Below, piece after piece: positions 10,601 to 18,840 of a stretch of DNA of 64,000 nt. A program made the translations under genes and the position numbers. Source of the stretch: Streptomyces mirabilis (GTDB lineage: Bacteria > Actinomycetota > Actinomycetes > Streptomycetales > Streptomycetaceae); the NCBI RefSeq assembly GCF_018310535.1, contig NZ_CP074102.1, positions 1,054,001-1,118,000 of the forward strand, read 5' to 3'. The stretch's first letter is position 1. The number at the start of each line of letters is the position of its first letter. The notes beneath the pieces are model-generated. The model was not told the origin of the DNA. It saw only the letters and a list, made by a program, of their open reading frames with translations, and searched no databases.

Positions 10601-12898
10601 CTACTCGTTGCGTGCCGTTTCGGGTCCCGTGATCCGCCTGAGCAGCGGCATCGTGGATGCGATGACCCCCAGCGAGGCGACGAGCCCGGCGAGCACGATC
10701 GCGTAGTACTGGATCCCCGGTGCCTGGATCGAGTACCGGAACTGCGCCTGCACGAACAGCTGGGCGGCCAGGAAGCCCATCCCGATCGCCACTACGGCGA
10801 CCACCAGGAGCGGGACCGCGCTCTCCAGAAGCACCACCCGCCGCAGCACCCCGAGCTGTGTGCCGGTCAGCCGCAGCAGGCTGAAGGGTCGCTTGCGCTC
10901 GCGCAGCCCCCCGGCCACGCTCACCGCCAGGCTGCAGCCGGCGATGGGGAAGCTGACCAGGATGACCACGTTGGCCAGTTGCTGGTATCCGGCGAGCTGT
11001 GCGCCGCTTTGGGCATGGTCCTCGCGGACGGTCCAGGGGACGTCGCGGTCGGGATACGTGTTCGCGAGGATGGTGCGCGCGCGTTCGATCGCCGACGTCG
11101 ACCCGTTGGTGGCCACGACGATCTCCTGGACGGAGAGGCGGGCGAGGCGCTGGGCGGAGATGTCGGCGGCGGGCCATGCCGTGGGCCAGTGCATCCAGTA
11201 GTACGTGCCGAAGCTGCCGTAGTTCTGGGTGACCGACGCCGCTTGGGCTCCGGAGGCGCATGCGCTGTGGGCCGGCATCTTCGCGAGCTCGGTGCACGAG
11301 GCCAGGCCGGCCACCGGCGGTGTCCCGGTGCCTTGGGGGCCGTGATAGGCCGGGTCCGTGGTGCCGAGCGGGTTTGAGTGGATCATGAGCACGCCTTTGA
11401 CGCCCGGTACGGAGTTCAGGTTGCCGAGCGCGGCCTTCGAGAGCGGGGGCACGCCGCCATTCTGACGCCCGGTAGTGGAGTTGAAGCCTTCGGTGTAGTT
11501 GGCATCCAAGGCGCCGGCGACCGTCCGGCTGGCCTGCGGGATGCTGCGCTCGGCGTTCAGCGAGCCGATGATCCCGACGGCAGCGCTGGTGACACACAGG
11601 GCGAGGACCAGCCCGCTGACCGCGCGGAAGCCGGCTTTCGGGTCGTCCGCGAGCCGTCGGCCCGCGACGAGCAGCGCGGGGCGGCTGGTCTGCCGTGCCA
11701 GGAGGCGGGCTCCGACCATGGTCAGCCAGGGTCCGGCGATGACGAGTCCGGTCAGCACCAGCAGGATTCCCGGGACGAAGACCCAGATCTGGCCGTTGGT
11801 GCTCCTGGGCACCCGGCCGATGGTGTACGAGAGTTCGGCGATGCCGACGGCCAGCGGGATCACCCGGTAGACCCGCGGCGGGCGCGGCGTGACGCGCCGG
11901 GTGACCCCGAGCGGGGAGACCTGCACGCGGCGCAGAGCAATCCGGGCCGCGATGGCCGCCCCCACCGGGACGGCGACGGAGACGAGCAGGATGTCGCCGG
12001 TCCGCAGCGTGAGGTCGCCGACGAAGTACGGCGTACTCGTGAGGTTGACCAGGGCCAGCTGCGTACGGAACAGGTAGAAGAGGCCGAAGCCGACGGCCGT
12101 GCCGACGAGCGCGGCGAGGGTCGATTCGACGGCGGAGAGCATCGAGATCTGCCGCGGTGTGGCGCCCACCAGGCGCATCGCGGCGAAGCGCTGCTCGCGG
12201 CGGGCGGTTGCCAGCCGGGTGGCCGTGCCGATGAGGATGAGCACCGGGAAGATCAGGGCGGTGCCCGCGACGGAGAGGATGAGCTTGATGCCCCTGCTGT
12301 CGATGCCCGCCCTGACCGTGCAGTTCGTGCCGTTGCAGCTGCTGGGGGGCGCGGTGGTGATCGTGGTGACCTGGGTGGCGTCGTGCTGCTTCGCGAGCTG
12401 GTCGGGGCGGTGGCCGACGACGATGACCAGGGAGTCGGGGCCCGGGAGCCCCGCGTTGCCGACCGTGCCGACCTGGTTGCCGGGGTAGCGGTCGGCGAGT
12501 TCGGCGGCCGGGGCGGAGTGGAGGAGCTTGTCCAGGGCCGGTGAGGCGTAGAACTCGCCCGGTCCGGGAAGGCGCGAAAGACCCCGTGGGACCGGGGAGT
12601 TCGGGCCGGTGGCGGCGACGTCGACGCGGCCGATGGTTTTGCCGTCGAAGTGGTCCGCCCTGAGCAGCCACCACAACGGGTCGGTGTCTGCCTTCGCTGC
12701 CGACTGGCTCGATGTCCTCGTGCCGGAGCCGGTGTTGAGCCAGGCGTTCCGGCTGTTCTGGGTGGCGGTGGCGTTGATGGCCGCCAGGATGCTCAGCAGC
12801 AATCCGACGCCGAGGGCGACGGCGGCCACGATGACGGCGAGGCGGGCGGCAGCCTCCCTGCCGCCGCTCAGAGTGAGGCGCAGGCCGAGGCGGATCAC
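10601..12898 (-). CDS. ABC transporter permease, FtsX/MacB-like with two FtsX cores
   Basis: 765 residues. An N-terminal membrane helix (ARLAVIVAAVALGVGLLLSI) is followed by an extracellular region of about 170 residues. Three or four helices come next around residues 210-340 (LILSVAGTALIFPVLILIG; VPVGAAIAARIAL). A second set of helices and an extracellular domain follow, and the C-terminus has three more (VVILVSFPIAGCSLAVSV; AVPLLVVAVVAIGMGFLAA; YYAIVLAGLVASLGVIA). This duplicated FtsX layout is typical of actinobacterial exporters and mechanotransmitters for lipids, lipoproteins or antimicrobial peptides. The ATG overlaps the ATPase stop (ATGA). The substrate is unknown; resistance to an antimicrobial is a reasonable guess for transposon cargo. 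Confidence 0.85.
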   Translation of the reverse strand: MIRLGLRLTLSGGREAAARLAVIVAAVALGVGLLLSILAAINATATQNSRNAWLNTGSGTRTSSQSAAKADTDPLWWLLRADHFDGKTIGRVDVAATGPNSPVPRGLSRLPGPGEFYASPALDKLLHSAPAAELADRYPGNQVGTVGNAGLPGPDSLVIVVGHRPDQLAKQHDATQVTTITTAPPSSCNGTNCTVRAGIDSRGIKLILSVAGTALIFPVLILIGTATRLATARREQRFAAMRLVGATPRQISMLSAVESTLAALVGTAVGFGLFYLFRTQLALVNLTSTPYFVGDLTLRTGDILLVSVAVPVGAAIAARIALRRVQVSPLGVTRRVTPRPPRVYRVIPLAVGIAELSYTIGRVPRSTNGQIWVFVPGILLVLTGLVIAGPWLTMVGARLLARQTSRPALLVAGRRLADDPKAGFRAVSGLVLALCVTSAAVGIIGSLNAERSIPQASRTVAGALDANYTEGFNSTTGRQNGGVPPLSKAALGNLNSVPGVKGVLMIHSNPLGTTDPAYHGPQGTGTPPVAGLASCTELAKMPAHSACASGAQAASVTQNYGSFGTYYWMHWPTAWPAADISAQRLARLSVQEIVVATNGSTSAIERARTILANTYPDRDVPWTVREDHAQSGAQLAGYQQLANVVILVSFPIAGCSLAVSVAGGLRERKRPFSLLRLTGTQLGVLRRVVLLESAVPLLVVAVVAIGMGFLAAQLFVQAQFRYSIQAPGIQYYAIVLAGLVASLGVIASTMPLLRRITGPETARNE

Positions 12899-13593
12899 GA
12901 GGTGAGCCGTTCGACGAAGAGCGGCGTGACCTTGCCGTCGCGGACGATGACTTCACGCTTCGCGAAGGCGGCCACCCGCGGCTCGTGGGTGACGAGGACA
13001 ACGGTGGTGCCCTCCTCCCGTGCGGAGGCGACCAACAAATCCATCACGTGCTCGCCGGTGAGAGAGTCGAGCGACCCGGTCGGCTCGTCGGCGAACAGCA
13101 CCTTGGGCCGGGAGACCAGGGCGCGGGCCAGGGCGACACGCTGTGCCTGTCCGCCGGACAGCTCGCCCGACCGGCGCCCCTCGAGACCGTCCAGGCCGAG
13201 CCGCCCGAACCACGATCGGGCCTCGGCCAGCGCGCTCGCCCTGCGGGACTTCGCGAGCAGCAGCGGCAGGGCGACATTCTCCTCGGCGGTCAGCTCGGGG
13301 ACGAGCTGACCGAACTGGAAGACGAAGCCGAACCGGTCCCGGCGCAGCGCGCTGCGCTCGGGCTCGCCCTGGGTGTCGACGCGGCGGCCGTCGAACCAGA
13401 TCTCGCCGGAGTCGGGGACGAGGATCCCGGCCAGGCAGTGCAACAGCGTGGACTTGCCGGAGCCGCTCGGTCCGGTGACGGCGAGGATCTCACCGGCACG
13501 GGCGCAGAGGTTCGCACCCTGCAGCGCGGGCGTCTGCCCGAACGACAGGACAGCATCACGCGCTTCCACGAGGAAGCCTTCGTCCGCACTCAC
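12895..13593 (-). CDS. ABC transporter ATP-binding protein (MacB/LolD/BceA type)
   Basis: About 232 residues. The GTG at 13593 was chosen because it overlaps the padR stop (GTGA) and starts just before the conserved core (VEARDAVLSFGQTPALQG); upstream in-frame codons lie inside padR. Walker A is GPSGSGKSTLLHCLAG, the signature loop is LSGGQAQRVALARAL, Walker B is VLFADEPTGSLDS, and an H-loop follows in VLVTHEPRVA. All catalytic residues are present. It forms the nucleotide-binding subunit for the downstream FtsX permease. Confidence 0.93.
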   Translation of the reverse strand: MSADEGFLVEARDAVLSFGQTPALQGANLCARAGEILAVTGPSGSGKSTLLHCLAGILVPDSGEIWFDGRRVDTQGEPERSALRRDRFGFVFQFGQLVPELTAEENVALPLLLAKSRRASALAEARSWFGRLGLDGLEGRRSGELSGGQAQRVALARALVSRPKVLFADEPTGSLDSLTGEHVMDLLVASAREEGTTVVLVTHEPRVAAFAKREVIVRDGKVTPLFVERLTS

Positions 13594-14114
13594 GAGCGCA
13601 CCTCCGCTGTCAGAGCGGCGAGCCGTGCCACGGTCTGGTCCATCCACCGCAGATCGGCCTCCAGGTGGAACACGCCGTGATCGGCCAGCAGCGAGTCGAT
13701 CGTGCTGCCGGTCCGGCGCAGTTCGGTCAGCTCCCTCATCCGCTCCATGTGGGCGGCACGCTGGATGTCGAGGTACACGCGGGGGTCGCGCTCCAGCAGC
13801 ACCGCCAGTACGACCTTGGTGAACAGCACCGTCTGCAGGTGCGGTTCACCCTCGACCGGCTCGGTCAGCCAGGTCTCGACCTGCGTGACCCCAAGCCCGG
13901 TGATCACGTAACGCTTACGGTCCGGCCCCGAACCGGGCCCGGTCTCGCCGACCTCGACCTTCCCGTCACGGGCGAGGCGCCCCAGGGTCGAGTAGACCTG
14001 CCCGGCGGGCAGCGGCTTACCCCGGCCGAAATAGGTGTCGTAGTCGCGCTTGAGGTCGTAGCCGTGGCTCGACTCCCGTTCAAGGAGTCCGAGGAGCGTC
14101 AGAGGAACAGTCAT
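13590..14114 (-). CDS. PadR-family transcriptional regulator
   Basis: 174 residues: an N-terminal winged helix (LTLLGLLERESSHGYDLKRD, then a wing around GQVYSTLGRLARDGKVE) followed by a helical dimerisation domain with KYVITGLGVTQVETWL-type features. PadR proteins repress adjacent transporter genes and release DNA on ligand binding. It is the first gene of the padR-ATPase-permease operon, joined by GTGA and ATGA overlaps. Its promoter carries direct repeats overlapping the -10 box and next to the start codon, so autoregulation of the whole operon is likely. Confidence 0.9.
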   Translation of the reverse strand: MTVPLTLLGLLERESSHGYDLKRDYDTYFGRGKPLPAGQVYSTLGRLARDGKVEVGETGPGSGPDRKRYVITGLGVTQVETWLTEPVEGEPHLQTVLFTKVVLAVLLERDPRVYLDIQRAAHMERMRELTELRRTGSTIDSLLADHGVFHLEADLRWMDQTVARLAALTAEVRS

Positions 14115-14151
14115 ACCTCAGTATCTACACTCAGTATCTAGCTGGCGTCAA
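14115..14151 (-). promoter_or_regulatory. padR promoter with overlapping 11-bp direct repeats (candidate operator)
   Basis: On the minus strand a TTGACG -35 box (14151-14146), an 18-nt spacer and a TAGATA -10 box (14127-14122) precede the ATG at 14114, so the transcript would be leaderless or nearly so. TAGATACTGAG occurs twice, at 14140-14130 and 14127-14117, one helical turn plus two bases apart, covering the -10 and start region. Repressor binding there would block transcription. Promoter and operator are inferred from sequence only. Confidence 0.6.
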
Positions 14152-14594
14152 CGGACGGCTTGACCCGATACCAGGCTGGGATTACGTGAAGACAGCGACG
14201 GTCGGCCAGGGGGTGCGGGCCCCTGGAAGCACATGACCAGGGTGGGCAGGCCGGTGCGGTCACCTTTGGGCGGAGCTCTCACCGAGCGTTGTGAGCGGCT
14301 TGGTGCGGCAGGGCCTTGTAGCCGATGATGAGTACGGGGTTGCCCCGGGGACTCAGAACAGCTTGTTGATCGGCTCCAACCTGAACGCCGACGACGCGGA
14401 CCCCGCCGCCTCCTCCGCCACAGTCCGCCCCGCGGTGCCTCACCTACCAACGCACGGCGCACTTCGCCGGCTGTAGAACGCGCCTTCGGTGTCTCCTGTG
14501 GTCCTGCGCAACCGTGGACGGGAGGGGAACGAACTGGGCCTTGGGCCAGTGGCACAGGCCAACGGCACTTCAACACGCAGAACTTGACAGGGAA
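14152..14594. other. Right end of trio transposon, no gene seen
   Basis: About 440 bp between the padR promoter and the right inverted repeat. Short open frames here lack plausible starts or recognisable protein features. The right terminal inverted repeat (14568-14596) lies at its end. Confidence 0.5.
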
Positions 14595-14596
14595 CG
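14568..14596 (-). repeat. Right terminal inverted repeat of the trio transposon
   Basis: CTTCAACACGC, a 10-bp spacer, then AGGGAACG: the inverted counterpart of 4474-4501. The DUF317 reading frame resumes directly at the outer end of this repeat. Confidence 0.65.
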
Positions 14597-15215
14597 GACT
14601 TGGTCGGACGAGACAACCCACGCCATCCACGAGTCGCAGACCCTGCGCATCGAGCGCGTCCACGAAACCCCCGCCCACGAGACCGCGTGGACCGTAGCCG
14701 CCTACGAGACACCCGTCTCCGACCGCATGTGGGTCCTCACCGCGACCGGCGCAACCCCAGCCCCAGTGCTGCAGGAGCTGCTGACCCACCTCGCCGACGG
14801 CGACAGCTGGGACACAGCCATCGGCGCACCCGTGGACGAGAAGATGGTCACCGCGGCCACCCAGCCGCTCTCCGACGCCGGATGGAAGCACACCGTGGAC
14901 GGGCGATGGATCCGCTGGACATCCCCCGACGGGGACGCGGGCGTCCAGTTCGACGCATTCACCGCACAGCACCCGAGTCAGAACCTGGCCACCTGGACCG
15001 TCTGGGCCGGCCCCGGTCCGGACCGTCCCACCTGGGCCATCACCGCGTCCCCGCACACCCCGAGTTCGCTGCTGGCCGATCTCTCCGAGACCCTCGCCCA
15101 CGAGACCGGCACGCGCCAGGCCCAGCCGGGCCGCGAGCACAGGACCCGCCTCGCCACCAGTGCGCCAGCCGCTCCGGCGGTCGCGGCCAGCCGAACCGCC
15201 AGCCGTTCACGCTGA
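14595..15215 (+). pseudogene. DUF317-like 3' part of the gene interrupted by the trio transposon
   Basis: About 206 residues continuing the 3723 gene in the same frame. It shows two half-repeats typical of DUF317 proteins: TAWTVAAYETPVSDRMW with LTATGATPAPVLQELLTHLA, and ATWTVWAGPGPDRPTWAITA with SPHTPSSLLADLSETLA. DUF317 proteins are almost confined to streptomycetes and their conjugative elements; their function is unknown. The frame is open a little further upstream (ATG at 14514), but those codons lie in the transposon end. A stable hairpin follows the stop. Confidence 0.75.
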
Positions 15216-15230
15216 TCATCGGCGCGCACG

Positions 15231-15327
15231 AGCGGGGCAACATAGCGCGGGATCGCCGGTTGGCCAAGCCGGCGATCCCGCGCACCATAGATAGTCCACC
15301 GCCACCCCCCGCCCGCACGTCGAAAGG
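15231..15327 (+). repeat. 97-bp direct repeat, left copy (pairs with 54309-54405)
   Basis: Begins AGCGGGGCAACATAGCGC and ends near CGTCGAAAGG; the copy at 54309 is about 80% identical without gaps and in the same orientation. It contains a long hairpin. The two copies bound roughly 39 kb holding all the large defence operons. It could be a recombination footprint, a small non-autonomous repeat or a conserved intergenic module. Confidence 0.7.
15245..15283 (+). terminator. Hairpin downstream of the DUF317 gene fragment
   Basis: A 15-bp perfect stem (15245-15259 with 15269-15283, core GCGGGATCGCCGG) and a 9-nt loop, 30 bp after the DUF317 stop. It lies within the 97-bp direct repeat; the other copy keeps only part of the pairing. 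Confidence 0.6.
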
Positions 15328-15393
15328 CACCCACCCACGACCGCACATACGGCACGAAGCGCAGCCCGCCAAGTCGGCGGCAGCGACATCCGA

Positions 15394-16281
15394 TCACGCC
15401 GCCGCGTAGCTTGCCCGGAACAGATCCCGCGCCCGCTCCACGTCCATCGGCGTACGGAGCTGTACCTCCAGATCACCCGTCCCGTGGTGACCGAGACCGG
15501 ACACGTCCCGGGTGAAGCCCGGAACAAGGTCGACATCCTTCGGGTCGACCTTCAGGTAGACCAACAGCTTGCTTCGCTGCGGAGGGCACAGGCAGGCGAA
15601 GTTCCGCAGCCGCTGATACGCCCGGTACTGCTTGCGCTCGACGCGGTTCACACCGTCCCCGAGCCCGAGCAGTACCTCGTCGACCGCGCTCGCCAGCTCC
15701 ATCATCGCCGCGCCCTGGACGTCGGCCGCCGCCCGGGCAACCCCCTGGCGCCGTGCCCGACGGGCCACCTGCGTGCCGCCGCTCACGGAGGCCACGGTCT
15801 CAAGGCCGAGCAGGTCGCTGCCGAAGAGTCGGTAGCGGACCAGGTCGATCGATCGACGGTGCTCGCGCACGGCATGCACGTCGTAGCGGGTGAAGTCGCC
15901 GGCGATGCAGATCAGGCGCGGGCCGCTCCAAAGGACCTGGGACGCGGCCGTCGCCCCGAGCCGGTCGCGGACCAGGTGCTCGAACTCGGCCCGGTGGTCC
16001 ATCAGCCACGAGAGGTAGAACAAGCCCTGGTGGATGACGCCGGGGTCGACGCCGCGCTTGGTCTCGACGATGACCGGCGACCCGTTCTCGTCCAGCCCGA
16101 GCAAGTCGATTCGGCCCCCGTGGACCGGCCCGGTGCTGTACTCGCTCGCCAGGAACCGGACGCCCAGCAGTGTCTCCATGTGCGCCTCGACGAGGCCCTG
16201 CACATCTGCCTCGACCTCAGCAAGACGCGGCGTGACCTCGGTCACGCCGCTTTTCGTTGTGTCCGTACGAAACAACTTCAA
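15394..16281 (-). CDS. PD-(D/E)XK nuclease-like protein with C-terminal DUF5655 domain
   Basis: About 295 residues from a TTG at 16281 (MKLFRTDTTKSG...), preferred because a G-rich ribosome site precedes it; the frame is open to 16347 with less natural sequence. The N-terminal domain shows a nuclease core: a conserved E in LVEAHMETLLG, then GGRIDLLGLDENG and PVIVETKRG (D...ExK). A Gly/Ser and Ala/Arg-rich linker precedes the C-terminal domain (RAYQRLRNFACLCPPQRSKL, then DLEVQLRTPMDVERA), which matches DUF5655, a module found next to NucS/DUF91-like nucleases. It is a likely DNA-cleaving enzyme at the edge of the defence island, not part of an operon. The target is unknown. Confidence 0.75.
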   Translation of the reverse strand: MKLFRTDTTKSGVTEVTPRLAEVEADVQGLVEAHMETLLGVRFLASEYSTGPVHGGRIDLLGLDENGSPVIVETKRGVDPGVIHQGLFYLSWLMDHRAEFEHLVRDRLGATAASQVLWSGPRLICIAGDFTRYDVHAVREHRRSIDLVRYRLFGSDLLGLETVASVSGGTQVARRARRQGVARAAADVQGAAMMELASAVDEVLLGLGDGVNRVERKQYRAYQRLRNFACLCPPQRSKLLVYLKVDPKDVDLVPGFTRDVSGLGHHGTGDLEVQLRTPMDVERARDLFRASYAAA

Positions 16282-16451
16282 GCCGACCACCCCCGCTATC
16301 GCATCGGAGATCAACAACGTCGGGTGGGTCGAGATTTGTTTCCGCAACGACCGTTAAGCCTGTGAAGAGCGTGTGCTGAACGGCCGAGCGGCGGGATCAG
16401 TGGACCCCGGTGCACGAACAGACGCCCCTCCGTGCCCGCGCGTCGCGTCGG

Positions 16452-16728
16452 CATCCAGCACGAATCCAGCATGGTACGGAGATGAGGGGTGATGGCAGGT
16501 GACGAGAGGTCAGAAAATCCAGCACCTATCCAGCACGGTAAAAATCCAGGGGTCTGACCCCGAAGACCAGACCCCATTTGACCTGCGTGTTTGCCAAATC
16601 AGCGAAGTAATGTCAAGTCACCGGCTAGACATTGAAGCGGAACGTTGAGTGCAGTGCTCCCACCTGCGGGAACAGGCTCTGGGCTGATCGTATCCAGCAC
16701 CGTCGGGCCTCCTCCAGCGCATCCAGCA
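16452..16728 (+). repeat. Cluster of ATCCAGCA direct repeats beside the integrase remnant
   Basis: Exact ATCCAGCA at 16452, 16464, 16517, 16528, 16692 and 16721, plus a partial copy at 16544. The first two pairs are spaced 12 and 11 bp, about one helical turn. They lie at and beyond the 3' end of a tyrosine integrase remnant, where arm-type integrase sites could be expected. Function is inferred. Confidence 0.5.
16549..16575. terminator. Hairpin between the integrase remnant and the DUF5655 nuclease
   Basis: GGGGTCTG pairs with CAGACCCC around an 11-nt loop, about 50 bp beyond the minus-strand end of the integrase remnant. Weak terminator candidate; the intergenic stretch 16282-16624 holds no gene that I can see. 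Confidence 0.35.
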
Positions 16729-17163
16729 CCACATGGTCTGGCGCCAGCAGGCCCTGGGGCGCCGGCCGCATGGCGTTCTGCAGGATCTCCCGGCATCGGC
16801 TCCACAGGCTCGGGGCACGAGGTGTCCGTAGATGTCGACGGTGACCTTGATGGACCGATGCCCAAGCCAGCGGGAGACCTCATGGATGGGGATGCCGTTT
16901 GCGAGCGCCGTCGAGGCGAAGAAGTCCCGCAGAGTGCGCGGCGTGTACTTCGGCCGACCCTGGCTGCCCACCAGCCCTGCGGCGAGGCATCCTTTCCTGA
17001 AGTGGTAGTCGTACGTCGACGCGGTGGGCATCACTCCCTTACCGCGGTTGCGGAGTGCGAAGAACACCGACAGTTGCCGATGCTTGCCGGACGGACTGGT
17101 GAAGTCAACGGGCGCCGGAGGCGTTCGGAGGCGCACAACAACGACATCAGGGCCTCCCGGCAC
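16625..17163 (-). pseudogene. Tyrosine integrase remnant (C-terminal catalytic half, frameshifted)
   Basis: The central part reads TPRTLRDFFASTALANG then EVSRWLGHRSIKVTVDIYGH, giving the R/H box, GH and the nucleophilic Tyr of a phage/ICE-type integrase. The N-terminal arm and core-binding domains are absent upstream of 17163. Just after the GHLVP segment the frame shifts; the native tail (SLWSRCREILQNAMRP..., ending TFRFNV at 16625) continues in another frame. With both N-terminal loss and a frameshift, it should be inactive. It probably once mobilised part of this island. Confidence 0.8.
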
Positions 17164-17287
17164 TGCTCGGTTGGATTCGCATCCTCGAGCTACCGAGCCC
17201 CGTCTTCATACGCGTACGACGGGAAGATCACCCCGGCGAAAAACCTGTTCGACCCGCACGTTCCATGATCGGTTCAGATACGGCTTC

Positions 17288-17692
17288 TCACGGCCGCAGA
17301 GCCTCGTCGAGGTAGTCCTGGACCGGCTCGAATAGCCCATACGGAACGTACTGTGGGATCTCGCTGTGCGCAGCCCAGGCCAGGCCGGCCACTTCTTCAT
17401 CACTCGCGATGACCGCCTCGCCGCTGACGGCTCGGCATGCGATGTAGTAGATCTTCCGGCCCGTCACAGGGTGAACCCGTTGTCCCAGCACACTGGTCGG
17501 AGTCACCAGGAGCCCTGTCTCCTCCTGGGTTTCACGCACTGCAGCCTCTTCGGGAGCTTCGCCAGGCTCGATCTTCCCTGCCGGGAACTGCCACGAAAGT
17601 GCTCCTTCCGCGACTCGTCGCCGCACGAGCAAGACTCGCTCGTCCTCAACGACGATGGCAGCGGCGACTGCTGTCTGGGCCTCGATCGTCAC
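17288..17692 (-). CDS. Nudix hydrolase
   Basis: 134 residues, single domain. The Nudix box is complete: GKIEPGEAPEEAAVRE followed by TQEETGL, which places the metal-binding Glu residues correctly. N-terminal strand TAVAAAIVVEDERVLLVRRR and C-terminal VAGLAWAAHSEIP are typical of the small MutT-like clan. It would hydrolyse a nucleoside diphosphate linked to another moiety; substrate not deducible. It is a single gene left of an IS5-like element. A housekeeping-type clean-up role or a defence accessory role are both possible. Confidence 0.92.
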   Translation of the reverse strand: MTIEAQTAVAAAIVVEDERVLLVRRRVAEGALSWQFPAGKIEPGEAPEEAAVRETQEETGLLVTPTSVLGQRVHPVTGRKIYYIACRAVSGEAVIASDEEVAGLAWAAHSEIPQYVPYGLFEPVQDYLDEALRP

Positions 17693-17759
17693 GGAGATTC
17701 CCCTACCGTCATGCCTGAATCAGCGCGTGAGTTCCACTAGGGCGTGTTCTGAGTTGAGA

Positions 17760-18290
17760 TCACGGGAGGGCTGGCAGGCTGCGTAACCAGAGGATGGATC
17801 CGCGCAGGTGGAGTCCTGCGGCGTAGCTCTCGGGTGTCTTGTCGTAGCGGCTGGCCAGTCCCCGCCATTCCTTGAACTTGTTGATGGCGCGCTCGACCGT
17901 GTTGCGATCTTTGTAGAGCGTGGCGTCGTGGCTGACCGGGCGGCCGCCGGAACGTCCCTTCTTCCTGCGGTTGGCGGCCTGGTCGGTCTTTTCCGGGATC
18001 ACTGCCTTGATGTTGCGTCTGTGCAGGTGGGCGCGGTTGGCGCGGGAGGAGTACGCCTTGTCTCCGGCGACCGCGTCCGGCCGTGTCCTGGGGCGGCCGA
18101 CCGGGACGCGCACCTTGATCTTCTTGAGGACCGGGATGAAGCGCGGGCTGTCCGCGGACTGCCCGGGGGTGAGGATGATGGCCAGCGGGCGGCAGCGTCG
18201 CTCGACGGCGAGGTGGACCTTGCTGGTGAGCCCGCCCCGGGAGCGGCCCAGTTCGGCGGCCCGCAGTCGGGCCCTGCGGCGTCGGCGCAC
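17760..18290 (-). CDS. IS5-family transposase, C-terminal frame (OrfB)
   Basis: The catalytic DDE half of the transposase: GGLTSKVHLAVERRCRPL, DAVAGDKAYSSRANR with the second Asp, and KDRNTVERAINKFKEWRGLA with the Glu and the C1-signature Arg/Lys. No strong start of its own is evident; the frame extends upstream (GEGSADREDPERE...) to meet the first frame at a slippery A-rich site around 18352. It is most likely made as an OrfAB fusion by -1 frameshifting. Confidence 0.85.
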   Translation of the reverse strand: MRRRRRARLRAAELGRSRGGLTSKVHLAVERRCRPLAIILTPGQSADSPRFIPVLKKIKVRVPVGRPRTRPDAVAGDKAYSSRANRAHLHRRNIKAVIPEKTDQAANRRKKGRSGGRPVSHDATLYKDRNTVERAINKFKEWRGLASRYDKTPESYAAGLHLRGSILWLRSLPALP

Positions 18291-18340
18291 GGCGCGGCGC
18301 TGTTCCCGCTCGGGGTCCTCCCTGTCCGCGGACCCCTCAC

Positions 18341-18757
18341 CTACGGGGTTGTTTTGCCCCTTTGCTGCAGCCCCTTTTCTTCCGCCACGGCCTTCTCCAG
18401 GTCCTCAAGGAGCTCCGGGTCGACGACCATGCCCGCCGCGTGGTGATGCGCGCGGGCAACGGTCGAGTCCACGCTGACCAGGCTGAGATCGACATCGTCG
18501 CGGGCCGCCGCCTCGGCGATCATCGTTTCCATGAGGGCCTGGAAGACTTCGCCATGCGCCCACATCCGGAACCGGTCGTAGATCGTCGACCAGGAGCCGT
18601 AGCTCTCCGGCACATCCCGCCAGGGGCTGCCGGTGCGGAACCGCCACATCACCGCGTTGAAGTAGCTGCGCAGGTCAGGGATCGGTCCGAACGCCCCCAG
18701 CGGCAGGTGCGGCTCGATCAACTCCCACTCGGCATCGGTCAGATCACCACGAGTCAC
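18341..18757 (-). CDS. IS5-family transposase, N-terminal frame (OrfA)
   Basis: 138 residues: a DUF4096-type N-terminal domain (LTDAEWELIEPHLP, FRTGSPWRDVPESYGSW) and the first catalytic Asp in VSVDSTVARAHHHAAG. The frame closes at 18341 right after GGC AAA ACA; a -1 slip on the AAAA run (18352-18355 on the plus strand) would join the OrfB frame as KTNPVGEG.... This is the usual control for such two-frame IS5 elements. Confidence 0.88.
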   Translation of the reverse strand: MTRGDLTDAEWELIEPHLPLGAFGPIPDLRSYFNAVMWRFRTGSPWRDVPESYGSWSTIYDRFRMWAHGEVFQALMETMIAEAAARDDVDLSLVSVDSTVARAHHHAAGMVVDPELLEDLEKAVAEEKGLQQRGKTTP

Positions 18758-18840
18758 GCGACCGGTCTACCGCAGCCAGCGCCCTCCTGAAGCGGGAATG
18801 ACCGATCCCGTGATCTCAACTCAGAACAGGCCCTAGTACG

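Larger units (their letters stand above)
17741..18832 (-). mobile_element. IS5-family insertion sequence with CTAG target duplication
   Basis: About 1,092 bp. Both ends read GGC(G/C)TGTTCTGAGTTGAG followed by ATCACGGGA as inverted repeats, and CTAG flanks each side (17737-17740 and 18833-18836); because CTAG is palindromic the edge could shift by a base. It carries a two-frame transposase. It lies between the Nudix gene and a decayed gene at the left shoulder of the pPIWI-RE operon. Confidence 0.9.

Noticed and set aside
10572..13001. 809-codon frame overlapping the ABC permease on the same strand
   Set aside because: Alternative frame of the permease, Arg/Pro/His-rich; the permease frame has membrane helices and coupled overlaps.
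14514..14594. ATG at 14514 as the start of an independent DUF317 gene
   Set aside because: These codons fall within the transposon's right end; the frame joins the 3723 gene at 14595, so the fragment is better read as a split gene.
17185..17268. Short plus-strand tail reading SSSYRAPSSYAYDGKITPAK
   Set aside because: Protein-like but too short, no start and no family; could be a gene end fossil or chance.
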